64,000 nucleotides of DNA from Owenweeksia sp963758205 (GCA_963758205.1 CAVWUM010000006.1:372001-436000), one strand, 5' to 3'; counted from the stretch's first letter, positions 24,609 through 33,972 are shown. Program-made: numbers and translations. Notes: a model not told the origin generated them from the sequence alone.

Positions 24609-25447
24609 TGACGTCTCCGAATGATGACAATGTAATAGCCATTGGCGCTTTAGGCGGAAGTGGTACCCGCGCTGTTGCCCAGTTGCTTATTGATGCAGGC
24701 ATTTACATGGGCAACCCGCTCAATTTTGCCAACGATAACACCTTTTTCACCGCATGCTTTATGAACCCTGAGTGGCAGGCCAGGGCAAAACCTGAAACTA
24801 TTCGGCAAAGAATAAGCGTATTTGAAGAGTATATGCGCAGCCGAAATATTTCAGGCAGTAAATTAAATGAGTTGGAGCGCCTGCCCTACTCCATGGCCTA
24901 TCAATATCCGCCAGACCTCTTCCCCACTCTGCGAAAGCAAAAGCCGTTTAAAAAACCTTTAAACACCTGGGGTTGGAAGGAGCCCAACACCCACATTTAC
25001 TTGAAGGAACTGGCTGATTATTTTCCGAATTTAAAGTACATCCATGTACTGCGCCACGGCCTGGATATGGCTTTCGCCAGAAATAAAAAGCAGCTGTTTA
25101 ACTGGGGGCATTTGTTTGGTATTGATGCCCATGAAAATGAAAGCGAAGCATCCATCTCGCGTAAGCAACTGGATTACTGGATTAAAAGCAGCCGTGAAAT
25201 TATAAATACCGGAAATGAACTTTTGCGCGAACGTTTCTACACATTAAGATATGAGGACATTTGTCTTAACCCGGAAAAAGAAATCCCGCCCCTACTGGCA
25301 TTTTTAGGGCTTTCGCCAGAAATGACCCACGAACTTAAAGACGTTTTTCAACTATCAGAAGGTTCAGGACGATATAAGCAACATGATCTTAAAATTTTTA
25401 GCAAAGAGCAGCTGGATGCTGTGAATGAGCTTGGATTTGAGATTTGA
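24608..25447 (+). CDS. Sulfotransferase-family protein
   Basis: The 279-residue protein begins with a P-loop-like IGALGGSGTRAVAQLLIDAG, the 5'-phosphosulfate loop of PAPS-dependent sulfotransferases. TWGWKEPNTHIYL and YIHVLRHGLDMAFARN form the 3'-phosphate-binding part (Arg/Ser motif), and RYEDICLNPEKEI is the late conserved motif. Acceptor unknown. It overlaps the helicase stop by one base, which is an unusual pairing. Confidence 0.82.
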   Translation: MTSPNDDNVIAIGALGGSGTRAVAQLLIDAGIYMGNPLNFANDNTFFTACFMNPEWQARAKPETIRQRISVFEEYMRSRNISGSKLNELERLPYSMAYQYPPDLFPTLRKQKPFKKPLNTWGWKEPNTHIYLKELADYFPNLKYIHVLRHGLDMAFARNKKQLFNWGHLFGIDAHENESEASISRKQLDYWIKSSREIINTGNELLRERFYTLRYEDICLNPEKEIPPLLAFLGLSPEMTHELKDVFQLSEGSGRYKQHDLKIFSKEQLDAVNELGFEI

Positions 25448-25456
25448 AGTATTAAC

Positions 25457-25511
25457 AAATTGGAATTTGTGATTTGGAAGTTGTGGTTTGTGGTTTGTGA
25501 GTTGTGATTTC
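25457..25511. repeat. Low-complexity TTTGTGG/TTTGGAA repeat
   Basis: The segment repeats variants of gtggtttgtggtttgtga, with a periodicity of about seven bases, between the sulfotransferase stop and the DUF3750-like gene stop. It resembles the junk-like periodic spacers often found at the 3' ends of Flavobacteriales genes. Confidence 0.4.
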
Positions 25512-25514
25512 AAC

Positions 25515-26063
25515 CTAGTTTCCTTCGCTTACATCAACCAACCTTATTGTATTATCCTTTCGGAAGAAAAGTTTCCTGGCTGGGAAATTTCGGCCCACAG
25601 CACTTATGGGTAGTTTTAAGCCAGAATCAGGGAAGTGTTTGAGTACCCAACCGGCATAAGTGTTGGAATTAGGCCCCAGGTAATTATACCTTTCCTTATA
25701 AGGATATTTCTCAGAGTGCTCTTCTAAAAAGGAAATCATCCTGGCGGCTACTGATTTTTCGTCACCCGATATCATATCAATCAGCTTTGAAGGATATCTG
25801 CTCCTGCTTTGCCACCAAAAGCGATTCATACCAATGGTGGGTTTAAAAAAGTCTTTTAATAGCCCTATACCATTGGGGTGAGGGCTTCCGCCAAATTTGC
25901 CAAACTCATATCGGTGTACTTCACCGTTTTGATGAGTTACAAACCAGGCATGCACAGCAAAAGTAAATGGATACGGAATGGGTGAAGTAAGCAGGAATAC
26001 CTGCTGTCGGTTTTCATCCAGCAGCTGATGCAAACTATCATCTGTTATTCTTTTCGGGGGCAT
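25515..26063 (-). CDS. Conserved hypothetical protein, DUF3750-like
   Basis: The 182-residue protein has no signal peptide. The stretch KYPYKERYNYLGPNSNTYAG followed by WVLKHFPDSGLKLPISAVGR recalls the DUF3750 family, where GPNSNT is conserved; this is from memory and needs a profile search. FAVHAWFVTHQNGEVHRYEF suggests a beta-rich N-terminal half. GPNSNT followed by Trp hints at a papain-like NlpC/P60-type arrangement, with no proof. It is divergent from the DUF1801 gene. Confidence 0.7.
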   Translation of the reverse strand: MPPKRITDDSLHQLLDENRQQVFLLTSPIPYPFTFAVHAWFVTHQNGEVHRYEFGKFGGSPHPNGIGLLKDFFKPTIGMNRFWWQSRSRYPSKLIDMISGDEKSVAARMISFLEEHSEKYPYKERYNYLGPNSNTYAGWVLKHFPDSGLKLPISAVGRNFPARKLFFRKDNTIRLVDVSEGN

Positions 26064-26152
26064 GAGTTAGCTTTTAATAATTAAGGCAATTTGAACGCGA
26101 TTGGTTCAGACTCAAAATATTAAAACCGTCTGGATTAGGTGACTTCTATCCC

Positions 26153-26160
26153 TAACTTTG
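26153..26160 (+). promoter_or_regulatory. -7 box candidate for the DUF1801 gene
   Basis: TAACTTTG matches the Bacteroidota -7 consensus TAnnTTTG, 40 bases before the ATG. No convincing TTTG -33 element is seen at 19 bases upstream. Confidence 0.4.
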
Positions 26161-26199
26161 GTGGTACTTTTTATCTAATAGTATTTAAAACCTGGTATT

Positions 26200-26616
26200 A
26201 TGGCTAATCTCAAAACCACTAAAAATGATAATAACCCACAGGCTTTTATTGAGTCTGTGGAAAATGAAAAACGTAAAGCCGATGCGCTTGAGGTACTGGC
26301 CATGATGACCCGTGTAACCGGTGAAGAACCCAAAATGTGGGGGCCATCAATTATTGGATTTGGAAGCTACCACTATAAATATGATAGTGGCCGTGAAGGT
26401 GATTGGATGCTGGCAGGCTTCTCGCCCCGAAAAACTGCGCTCACTCTATATATTATGGGAGGGTTTGATGGCTACGAGGACCTCATGAGCAAATTGGGCA
26501 AATACAAAACCGGTAAGTCCTGTTTATATATCAATAAGCTCGAAGATGTAAATTCAGACATACTGGAAAAGTTAGTTGAAAAATCAGTGGCACATATGCG
26601 TAAAGCACATATTTAA
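26200..26616 (+). CDS. DUF1801 (YdhG-like) protein
   Basis: The 138-residue soluble protein shows the YdhG/DUF1801 pattern: EVLAMMTRVTGEEPKMWGPS, IGFGSYHYKY, and LTLYIMGGFDGYEDLMSKLG, with KSCLYINKLEDVN near the end. The fold resembles the frataxin/CyaY-like or MmcQ families. Function unknown; members occur with stress or iron genes. It is monocistronic, with a -7 box upstream. Confidence 0.85.
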   Translation: MANLKTTKNDNNPQAFIESVENEKRKADALEVLAMMTRVTGEEPKMWGPSIIGFGSYHYKYDSGREGDWMLAGFSPRKTALTLYIMGGFDGYEDLMSKLGKYKTGKSCLYINKLEDVNSDILEKLVEKSVAHMRKAHI

Positions 26617-26787
26617 CTTGTATTGATATTCAGCAGAAATGCTGAATAAAAGCTGAAAATTTCGATAGCTCATAATCTGCTTTTCTGAATAGACTGAAAC
26701 GCTAAAGCCATTACTGCTTCATCATAATCCTTATATTGTGGAACCGATTACCACCCAGACTTGACTCCGGTATCGGCCCATAGAAAT

Positions 26788-28308
26788 ATGAGAAAACAAC
26801 CGTACTACAAACTACTTTACACCATTGGCCTCATTTGGCTTGCCGTACTTAGTTTATCTTTTACAGGATGCAGCAGTAATAATAGTGAACCCGAAGAATT
26901 AGCTATGGGCAGCATTACCGAACCTCAGGTGGAACGCGATCTGGAAGAGATAAAAAAGGATGGCGTATTGAACGTAATTGCCATCTACAATTCCACCAGC
27001 TATTTTTTGTACAAAGGTGAGGCAATGGGCTTTGAGTATGAGCTTTTGAGCCGAATGGCTGAAGACCTGGGTGTGGAACTACACATCAAAATTGCGCGCA
27101 ACATTGATGAGCTTTTTGATATGCTGAACAAAGGTGAAGGCGACCTTATAGCCTACGGTTTGTCAATTACTGAACCGCGTAAAAAAGTAGTACACTTTAC
27201 CGAACATCATTACGTAACGCACCAGGTGCTGGTACAGCGTAAACCCGATAACTGGCGGGCCATCCCCTTGCATCGCATAAAGGACAGATTGATTACAGAT
27301 CCATTACAGCTTATTGATGAAACGGTGCATGTACGCAAAAACTCATCCTACTATGAGAGGTTGCAAAACCTTATGGAAGAAATTGGTGGACCCATACACA
27401 TTGAGCCTGTAGATGGTAATAAAACCACAGAAGAAATCATCCGGATGGTGGTGAATGATGACATAAAATATACCATATCCGACTACAACATTGCCTCACT
27501 AAACCAAACCTACTACCCCATTTTAGATATAGAAACCAGCGTGAGTTTTTCGCAACGTGTGGCCTGGGCCATTCGTAAAAATTCACCACAGTTGCTGGAG
27601 GAAGTGAATGAATGGATCAAATCAGCCAAAAAGAAGAACTTCTATCATACCATCTACAACAAGTACTTCCGCAATAAGAAGTCATACCGCAGGCGGATTA
27701 AGAGTGACTTCTTTAGTAAGAACACCGGACGTATAAGTGTGTATGACGATATCATAAAAAAGAATGCTGAGCGCATTGGCTGGGATTGGCGCCTGCTCAG
27801 TTCGCTGGTGTACCAGGAGTCGAGATTTGACCCTACAGATACGGCCTGGACAGGTGCCGGTGGGCTAATGCAACTTTTACCCTCCACAGCCGAGGACCTT
27901 GGACTGGAAGACCTGAACGACCCTGCAGCTAATGTATATGCAGGAACCACTTACCTTAAAAAATTGTGGAAGAACTGGAAAAAAATTCCTGATACCACGC
28001 AGCGCCTAAAGTTTGTAATGGCCTCCTACAATTGTGGTTTGGCCCATGTACGCGATGCACAACGCCTGGCAAAAGCTTTTGATGAAGACCCACTTATGTG
28101 GGATGACAATGTGGAGGACTACATTCTTAAGCTTTCGTCAAAAGAGTTTTTTACCCACCCCGTGGTGCGCTATGGTTTTGTGCGTGGCCGCGAACCCTAC
28201 CTTTATGTAAAAGAGATTTTTCTTCGGTACGAGCACTACAAAAAGTTCATCCCCCTGGAGCCACCTGTAGTTGAAGATGAGGAAAGCAAACTGGCTGTGG
28301 CGGAGTAA
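26788..28308 (+). CDS. mltF: MltF-type membrane-bound lytic murein transglycosylase
   Basis: I chose ATG 26788 (506 residues); the TTG at 26761 adds nine. A lipoprotein signal is present (LSFTGCSS). Residues ~45-280 form a periplasmic binding protein domain (family 3 type) with LNVIAIYNSTSYFLYKGEAM and the FEYELLSRMAEDLG stretch. Residues ~300-460 form a goose-type lysozyme (SLT) domain; catalytic Glu is in LLSSLVYQESRFDPT and GLMQLLPSTAEDLG is the conserved GLMQ motif. It cleaves peptidoglycan glycan strands to 1,6-anhydro ends. Monocistronic; converges on the PLP decarboxylase gene. Confidence 0.93.
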   Translation: MRKQPYYKLLYTIGLIWLAVLSLSFTGCSSNNSEPEELAMGSITEPQVERDLEEIKKDGVLNVIAIYNSTSYFLYKGEAMGFEYELLSRMAEDLGVELHIKIARNIDELFDMLNKGEGDLIAYGLSITEPRKKVVHFTEHHYVTHQVLVQRKPDNWRAIPLHRIKDRLITDPLQLIDETVHVRKNSSYYERLQNLMEEIGGPIHIEPVDGNKTTEEIIRMVVNDDIKYTISDYNIASLNQTYYPILDIETSVSFSQRVAWAIRKNSPQLLEEVNEWIKSAKKKNFYHTIYNKYFRNKKSYRRRIKSDFFSKNTGRISVYDDIIKKNAERIGWDWRLLSSLVYQESRFDPTDTAWTGAGGLMQLLPSTAEDLGLEDLNDPAANVYAGTTYLKKLWKNWKKIPDTTQRLKFVMASYNCGLAHVRDAQRLAKAFDEDPLMWDDNVEDYILKLSSKEFFTHPVVRYGFVRGREPYLYVKEIFLRYEHYKKFIPLEPPVVEDEESKLAVAE

Positions 28309-28333
28309 AGAAGGAAGAAGTAACTGGCAGTTT

Positions 28334-29572
28334 TCACACCTTAACCAACTCCTTCATATCACTCAGAAACCTGTTGATCACCTCTCCCCTGGTGTGCGGC
28401 ATTACTACAATTTTCCACCACTTGGGATTTTCAAAACTATCAGCCACCAGGCGGTATTTTTTACAAAGTTCAGTGGGTACTTTTTCTGCATGCATAGTAA
28501 CTATGTTCATATGCTCATTGCGAAAATAGGTTACACCAAGCTCATCCAGCGCATTACAAAGTCTATCGGTTTCATTCATCAGGGTATGGATATTCTGGCG
28601 CCAGCCATTTGGCCCATGCGTAGTAAGTATCATCCATATAGAAACGGCCTGAGCGCCATTTCGGCTTCCACAAATCGTGTAATCTAAACCTTGTACGTAT
28701 TGAGCTTCTTCCGTAGCTGCATAATGCATCCAGTTTTTACGGATTAGAAACATGCCCGTTCCGTAAGGCGCCATTAGCATCTTATGCGCATCAAGGGTAA
28801 TGGAGGTAATTTCAGGGTTTCTGAAATCGAGCCTGTTGGCAGGATTGGTAAAAGGGTACAAAAATCCACCGAAGGCCCCGTCAGCATGTACTTTATAGGG
28901 TAGCTCAAAAGGTTTGATCACGGCCAGGTTGGCATCAATATCATCTACTGAACCAAACATGGTAGTACTCATGTTTGCAATTACAATAAGATACTTTACA
29001 CCACTCTTCTTAGCTTTTACAATAGATGCTTTAAGAGCTTCCTCTTTCATCTGGCGGGTGTTAAAATCCACTTCTACCGGTATGGCTGTAAGGCTAAGCA
29101 GGTTGCATCCCTTGTAAAAGGAATAGTGGCTATCGGTACTAAAAACAACGCCTACCTCGTGATTGCTGGCGCCAAATTCCTTTTTGTAATAATTACGATA
29201 AATCCAAAGTGCCTGTATATTGGCCTCCGTGCCACCGGGTGCCACATAGCCATCCGTTTGCTTTTTATCACCGTTCATTATCTCTTCTGCCACCAGGCGG
29301 ATCAACTCAATTTCCAGCTTTTGTGTGCCTCTGAAAAGGTCTTCCCCGCCTTCCTCCGTAAGGGTGTGGCAACCTATGTGGTTGGGATTATTGATAAAGG
29401 TTTTGAGATATGGGGCATTCTCCAGAAAATCCGCATCGCGGTAAAACTGTTCGGTATCCAGGTATGAACCCGGTATGCCCAGAATGTAGTCAGAGTCGTA
29501 ATTTCTATTTTCATCAAGCGCCTTAAATACGCGCTGCCTAATAGCTTCTTTTGAAAGTTTTTTCCATTGCAT
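28334..29572 (-). CDS. PLP-dependent group II decarboxylase
   Basis: The 412-residue protein belongs to the group II (DOPA/glutamate/tyrosine-type) decarboxylases. VAPGGTEANIQALWIYRNYY is the PLP phosphate and His region, HADGAFGGFLYPF carries the PLP-binding Asp, and TLDAHKMLMAPYGTGMF contains the Schiff-base Lys. The family converts an L-amino acid to its amine or beta-alanine (aspartate 1-decarboxylase, tyrosine or histidine decarboxylase); the substrate cannot be read. The N-terminus MQWKKLSKEAIRQRVF is not extended. It is monocistronic, 26 bases from the convergent mltF. Confidence 0.9.
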   Translation of the reverse strand: MQWKKLSKEAIRQRVFKALDENRNYDSDYILGIPGSYLDTEQFYRDADFLENAPYLKTFINNPNHIGCHTLTEEGGEDLFRGTQKLEIELIRLVAEEIMNGDKKQTDGYVAPGGTEANIQALWIYRNYYKKEFGASNHEVGVVFSTDSHYSFYKGCNLLSLTAIPVEVDFNTRQMKEEALKASIVKAKKSGVKYLIVIANMSTTMFGSVDDIDANLAVIKPFELPYKVHADGAFGGFLYPFTNPANRLDFRNPEITSITLDAHKMLMAPYGTGMFLIRKNWMHYAATEEAQYVQGLDYTICGSRNGAQAVSIWMILTTHGPNGWRQNIHTLMNETDRLCNALDELGVTYFRNEHMNIVTMHAEKVPTELCKKYRLVADSFENPKWWKIVVMPHTRGEVINRFLSDMKELVKV

Positions 29573-29784
29573 GGGGCAAAGGTAGCCACCGCTTTTAGTT
29601 TTATAGTGATATATGTTGGTGAAGTATTGAATAAACTGAAGATGAATAAAACCAGTGTGGGTAACTTACCAAAGGCCTGAACACTACCTGGCTTTAACCA
29701 GTTAACTATATGGCTGTATTAGTTTAAGATATCTGATAAAGGAAAGTAAGCCTTACCTTTCAGGCCCCTTAATAATCCCAAATA

Positions 29785-31563
29785 ATGATGAGATTTTTAC
29801 TAAGTACCCTTGTTGCCCTAAGTTGTTTGCAATTAAGCGCCCAATCGCTACCATTTGCTAAACTGCACACCTATAAAACCGGCATTTTTGATAGCAGCGG
29901 TACCGAAATAATAGCTTACGACCGTACAAACAAAAGGCTATACTCCACCAATAAGGCGCGCAACCGAATTGATATTTTCACCTACTCTGATTTTTCAAAA
30001 CCTGGCAAAGTGGGCAGTATAGACATGAACCCTTACGTGAGTAGCATAAGTAGCGTGGCGGTTTATTTTGGTAATGTAGCAGTGGTAGGTTCTGGGGCTG
30101 TGCCACAGTTTCCCGGAAGGTTGGTGTTTTTTGATAAGGATGGTGTATTTAAAGCCCAGTTTGCCGTTGGAGCCCAGCCGGACATGGTAACATTTACACC
30201 CGGTGGCAACAAAGTTCTGGTAGCTGGCGAGGGTGAACCCAGTGATGATTATTCGGGAGACCCATGGGGTTCGGTAAGCATAATTGATATCAGCCCCGGC
30301 TTTAATAATATCACCCAGGCAGATATGAAGTACGTGTACTTTGACAGGCTTGATACGGTAGCTTATGACCCCCTGGTGCGCGTATATGGCAATAACGGTA
30401 TGCAAACCGCTGCCCAGGATATTGAACCCGAATTTATTGTGGTAAACAGCGCCCAAACCAAGGCCTATGTTTCTTTACAGGAAAATAACGCCATTGCTAT
30501 TGTAGATATAAATTCTGCCACGCTCGATACAGTAGTGGGACTCGGTTATAAAGACTTTACTTCTATTGGCATTGATGCCTCAGATGTGGCTAACAGCATA
30601 AATATCCGCACCCATAACAGATTGTTTGGCATGTATCAACCAGATGGACTGGCGGCATACAATACGGGTGGTACCCAATATATACTTTCGGCCAATGAGG
30701 GTGATGCCAGAAACTACACAGCCTACTCAGAAGAAATCCGGGTTGGAACTATGATTCTGGATTTTCCCAAATTCCCCACCTGGCCTACTAACCAGCACGA
30801 CACGGTTTTAGGAAGACTAAAGGTAACCACAGCCCTCGGTGATAACAATAATGATGGGCTTTACGACTCACTTTTTTGCTTTGGCGGACGATCATTCAGT
30901 ATTTGGGATGAAAATGTACAGCTGGTGTGGGACAGCGGTGATGAATTTGAGCAAACCCTTAAAACGCTTTATGCATCTGAGTTTAACTCAAATAATACCA
31001 GCAACAACTCACGCAAAAGCCGTAGTGACGATATGGGACCTGAGCCCGAGGGGATAGTAATTGGCGATGTGGATGGAAAGACCTACGCATTTATCGCGCT
31101 TGAGCGGATGGGAGGGATAATGATTTATGACATCACCAACCCCATGGCACCCACTTTTGTAATGTATGAGCTTAACCGCGATTTTACCAAGCCGGCCAAC
31201 GATCCTGATGCTGGAGATTTGGGCCCGGAGGGAATGGTTTTCGTAAAAGCTGCAGACAATAATCGTAATATTCCATTACTTTTTGTGGCTAACGAGGTGA
31301 GCGGCACTATTACAGTTTACGAAATGGGAAACCGTGTAGGCCTTGAAGAAAACTATATTGTGGAAGAGCCCAGCTTTTACCCCAACCCCTCAAACGGAGT
31401 TTTTGAAACACAGCAGTATGCGGACTTTAACGTGTATAACGCCAATGGCCAGTTGATAAAAACGGTAAAAGATAGAAACAAAGTAGATCTCAGTGATCAG
31501 CCATCAGGTTATTATGTAATACGCAGTGCCGATGGCACTTCTGTAAGGGTTATAAAGAAATAA
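29785..31563 (+). CDS. Choice-of-anchor I family surface protein with T9SS domain
   Basis: The 592-residue secreted protein has a signal peptide (MMRFLLSTLVALSCLQLSAQ). The main part is a beta-propeller: YKTGIFDSSGTEIIAYDRTN is the opening of the choice-of-anchor I domain, and PDGLAAYNTGGTQYILSANE followed by GDARNY is its signature. DMGPEPEGIVIGDVDGKTYA and DLGPEGMVFVKAADN are later repeats. The last ~70 residues (FYPNPSNGVFETQQ onward) are a type A sorting domain. Esterase or phytase-like activity is suggested for some relatives. A -7-like TACCTTTC lies upstream. Confidence 0.9.
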   Translation: MMRFLLSTLVALSCLQLSAQSLPFAKLHTYKTGIFDSSGTEIIAYDRTNKRLYSTNKARNRIDIFTYSDFSKPGKVGSIDMNPYVSSISSVAVYFGNVAVVGSGAVPQFPGRLVFFDKDGVFKAQFAVGAQPDMVTFTPGGNKVLVAGEGEPSDDYSGDPWGSVSIIDISPGFNNITQADMKYVYFDRLDTVAYDPLVRVYGNNGMQTAAQDIEPEFIVVNSAQTKAYVSLQENNAIAIVDINSATLDTVVGLGYKDFTSIGIDASDVANSINIRTHNRLFGMYQPDGLAAYNTGGTQYILSANEGDARNYTAYSEEIRVGTMILDFPKFPTWPTNQHDTVLGRLKVTTALGDNNNDGLYDSLFCFGGRSFSIWDENVQLVWDSGDEFEQTLKTLYASEFNSNNTSNNSRKSRSDDMGPEPEGIVIGDVDGKTYAFIALERMGGIMIYDITNPMAPTFVMYELNRDFTKPANDPDAGDLGPEGMVFVKAADNNRNIPLLFVANEVSGTITVYEMGNRVGLEENYIVEEPSFYPNPSNGVFETQQYADFNVYNANGQLIKTVKDRNKVDLSDQPSGYYVIRSADGTSVRVIKK

Positions 31564-31588
31564 TTGATTTGAAGATTTGATGACTGAC

Positions 31589-31613
31589 CTTTAGAATTTA
31601 GAGTTTAGGTTTT
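31589..31613 (+). repeat. TTTAGAATTTAGAGTTT microrepeat, copy 3
   Basis: ctttagaatttagagttt followed by aggtttt lies between two genes, sharing a 17-base identity with the inverted copy at 14449-14466. Confidence 0.45.
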
Positions 31614-31661
31614 AAAGCTTACAATTCATAATCAAGATTCCCTCTATTGTAGTTTTACCCA

Positions 31662-32369
31662 ATGACTGTTGCAGATCAGATTCTTAATTTTTACAACTCA
31701 TTTACTTTAGAGAGCACTTCCCTGCCAAAAGATGTGGAAGTGATGAACCCCTATCGCAATGCACCGCCTGAAGTACAGGATGTAATAAGCAGGTTTTACC
31801 ACAAGTTTTATAATGACTCCAAACCTAGGGGTCTTATACTTGGGATAAACCCGGGCAGGTTGGGTGCCGGGGTTACGGGCATACCATTTACCGACTCATA
31901 CACTCTTGAGCAGCACTGTGGCATTTCATTCCCCTTAATTACTCGCGAAACTTCTGCCCGGTTTGTATATGAGGTTATAGATGCCTATGGCGGTGCAGAG
32001 TCATTTTACAGCCATTGGTTTATAGGAGCTGTAAGCCCCTTGGGCTACATCCATAAAAATAAAAAGGGTAATTGGGTAAACTACAATTATTACGACCAGA
32101 AAGATCTGGAGCAGGCTGTAAGGCCTTTTATTGTTGAAAACCTCAAAAAGCAACTGGCGCTTTGTGGTAATCCCGGTAGCGTAGTGGTATTCGGTACGGG
32201 TAAGAATCATAAGTTTCTTAAGGAGCTTAATAAAAGCGAAAAACTTTTTGACAGGTTGATTGCGCTGGAGCACCCCAGGTATATAATGCAGTACAAGCTA
32301 AAGCTTAAGGAGGATTACGTCACAAAGTTTCTCACTAAGCTGAACGAGGCCCTTAATTCTTGTGCTTAA
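31662..32369 (+). CDS. SMUG2-like uracil-DNA glycosylase family protein (DUF4918)
   Basis: The 235-residue protein has the uracil-glycosylase-superfamily core: LILGINPGRLGAGVTGIPFT is motif A (water-activating loop, with GINPGR), and ALEHPRYIMQYKLK is the motif B-like loop (HP). Length and LGAGVTGIPFTD resemble the SMUG2 branch described from Pedobacter. It removes uracil or related damaged bases from DNA. The end of the gene overlaps the convergent Rrf2 regulator gene by 17 bases. A -7-like TAGTTTTA lies immediately upstream. Confidence 0.87.
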   Translation: MTVADQILNFYNSFTLESTSLPKDVEVMNPYRNAPPEVQDVISRFYHKFYNDSKPRGLILGINPGRLGAGVTGIPFTDSYTLEQHCGISFPLITRETSARFVYEVIDAYGGAESFYSHWFIGAVSPLGYIHKNKKGNWVNYNYYDQKDLEQAVRPFIVENLKKQLALCGNPGSVVVFGTGKNHKFLKELNKSEKLFDRLIALEHPRYIMQYKLKLKEDYVTKFLTKLNEALNSCA

Positions 32370-32808
32370 GAGCCATCTTACGGGCTTCTACTTCTAAAAT
32401 GGCTTCAAGTGTATTTTTCTTAAGGATTTCCACCGTTTTATTGCGAACATCCAAAATAGCCTCTCTTATCCCGCAGGTTTCTTCATCGCGACACTCTTCG
32501 CAGCGTTCATAATATTGATAGGTTACACAAGGCAGCAAACCAATGGCACCATCAAAAATCCGATAAATGTCCGCCAGGTTTACATCCCTGGGTTCCCTCC
32601 TTAAATAATAGCCACCGCCACGCCCCATTTTACTGCCAAGTATGCCATTGTTTTTTAAATCCAATAATATGGATTCCAGAAACTTTTTAGGAATATGCTG
32701 TGCTTCAGATATTTCAGATACCTGCACCTTATGATCTACATCAAAGGCCGATTTACGGGCCAGGTAAACCAGGGCATTAATAGCGTATTTGGATTTTTTT
32801 GAAAGCAT
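32353..32808 (-). CDS. Rrf2-family transcriptional regulator
   Basis: I chose the second Met (32808): MLSKKSKYAINALVYLARK is the usual Rrf2 start; the frame opens at 32832. The N-terminal winged helix-turn-helix contains SEISEAQHIPKKFLESIL and GILGSKMGRGGGYYL. The C-terminal part has CVTYQYYERCEECRDEETCG, five Cys, a possible Fe-S or redox sensing site of the IscR/NsrR type. The exact ligands are not standard IscR (C-x5-C-x5-C), so redox, nitric oxide or cysteine sensing remain open. It converges on and overlaps the SMUG2 gene. Confidence 0.88.
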   Translation of the reverse strand: MLSKKSKYAINALVYLARKSAFDVDHKVQVSEISEAQHIPKKFLESILLDLKNNGILGSKMGRGGGYYLRREPRDVNLADIYRIFDGAIGLLPCVTYQYYERCEECRDEETCGIREAILDVRNKTVEILKKNTLEAILEVEARKMALKHKN

Positions 32809-32978
32809 TGCTGGTTGGCGAAAATAAAACAACCTCTTTTCATTGAGCCCATATCCGTGTAAACGCGGAAAAAAATAATACAGCAGAAACTAACTACAAT
32901 AATTTAGTAGGTATTTTCTTTAATAACTGAACCTTTTAGTTGGCATTTACGTATAGTGTAAATACAAAAAAGCCAATC

Positions 32979-33911
32979 ATGAATAACTCTATTCTTAACA
33001 AAATTTACCACACAACCGGTATATTGGGTCTGTTTTTAGGTGTAACTCTAAATGCCCAGGTAAATGGTAACGATACACTTTGTAGCAGTGTAGTAAGTGA
33101 TGTACAATGGAAACAAAGTACAGTAATTGACTACATGAGTTGCAATTCCTTTCCCTGGACTGGTGTATCGGATCTTCCGCATGATTCCACTTTTACACTT
33201 TTTCCGTCAGCTGAACAGCCCTATGGTTATGTAACCATTTCAACTGTGCCGGATGCATCGGTAATAAGGTCTGATGATGGTGTGCGCTTTTATAAATCCA
33301 CCTTTTTGGTTGACTCTCTGGCTACTATTACCAGCTGCCGTTTTAGAGCATTTGTAGATGATGATATGGCTGTTTATCTCAATGGGACGCTTATTGCCCA
33401 GGAATCTTCAGGAACTCCATCCAATTATAAAAATGAGCCTCATGATTTGCAGATGTATAACTTCGGGCCTCATCAAAATGGCTATGAAGGTGGTGATGTA
33501 TTTGACTTTGTAACACTTATGCCAACCAATGCCTTTATTAAGGAAGGTGAAAATGAATTGACGCTAGCCATTAGAAATAAAAAAAATGACCTTGGAGGCT
33601 TTAGCTTTAGAATGGACTACGGATATGTATTGAACCCGGAGTGGGTAAGTATTAATGAGCTTGAGAATAAGTTGAGCAATGTTGAAGTTTACCCCAACCC
33701 CACTACAGACGAATTGAATATAACCTGGCCTGATAATGAAAATGCTTTAGCACAGGTTTTAATATATGATGCCAAAGGATCTGTGTTATACCAAAACACT
33801 GAAACCTCTTTACCACATGTTTTAAACCTGGCCTCATTTCCGCAGGGTATATATAACCTCACCATCAGCAACGGCCGTAACACTCTTTCAAAAAAAATTA
33901 TCCGGAAGTAA
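32979..33911 (+). CDS. Secreted protein with T9SS sorting domain, unknown passenger
   Basis: I chose ATG 32979 (310 residues; the TTG at 32940 adds thirteen). The signal peptide ends at LNAQ. The passenger includes FRAFVDDDMAVYLNGTLIAQ and GPHQNGYEGGDVFDF followed by ENELTLAIRNK, a PA14-like or galactose-binding-like beta-sandwich arrangement (a fold suggestion from the AxVDDxxxVYLNGxxI pattern of DUF-type beta-galactosidase-like domains). The C-terminus VYPNPTTDELNITW begins the type A sorting domain. It is followed by a strong terminator. Confidence 0.8.
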   Translation: MNNSILNKIYHTTGILGLFLGVTLNAQVNGNDTLCSSVVSDVQWKQSTVIDYMSCNSFPWTGVSDLPHDSTFTLFPSAEQPYGYVTISTVPDASVIRSDDGVRFYKSTFLVDSLATITSCRFRAFVDDDMAVYLNGTLIAQESSGTPSNYKNEPHDLQMYNFGPHQNGYEGGDVFDFVTLMPTNAFIKEGENELTLAIRNKKNDLGGFSFRMDYGYVLNPEWVSINELENKLSNVEVYPNPTTDELNITWPDNENALAQVLIYDAKGSVLYQNTETSLPHVLNLASFPQGIYNLTISNGRNTLSKKIIRK

Positions 33912-33935
33912 TTTTTAGATTTCTTCTACTACGTG

Positions 33936-33972
33936 ATCTCCTCATTCCTAAGGACTTGAGGAGATTTTTTTT
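33936..33972 (+). terminator. Rho-independent terminator of the T9SS gene
   Basis: atctcctca (33936-33944) pairs with tgaggagat (33957-33965), followed by eight T (33965-33972). Confidence 0.85.

Noticed and set aside
28334..29572. Linking the group II decarboxylase to the amine/amide operon
   Set aside because: It is 8 kb away on the other strand with unrelated genes between; no shared signal was found.
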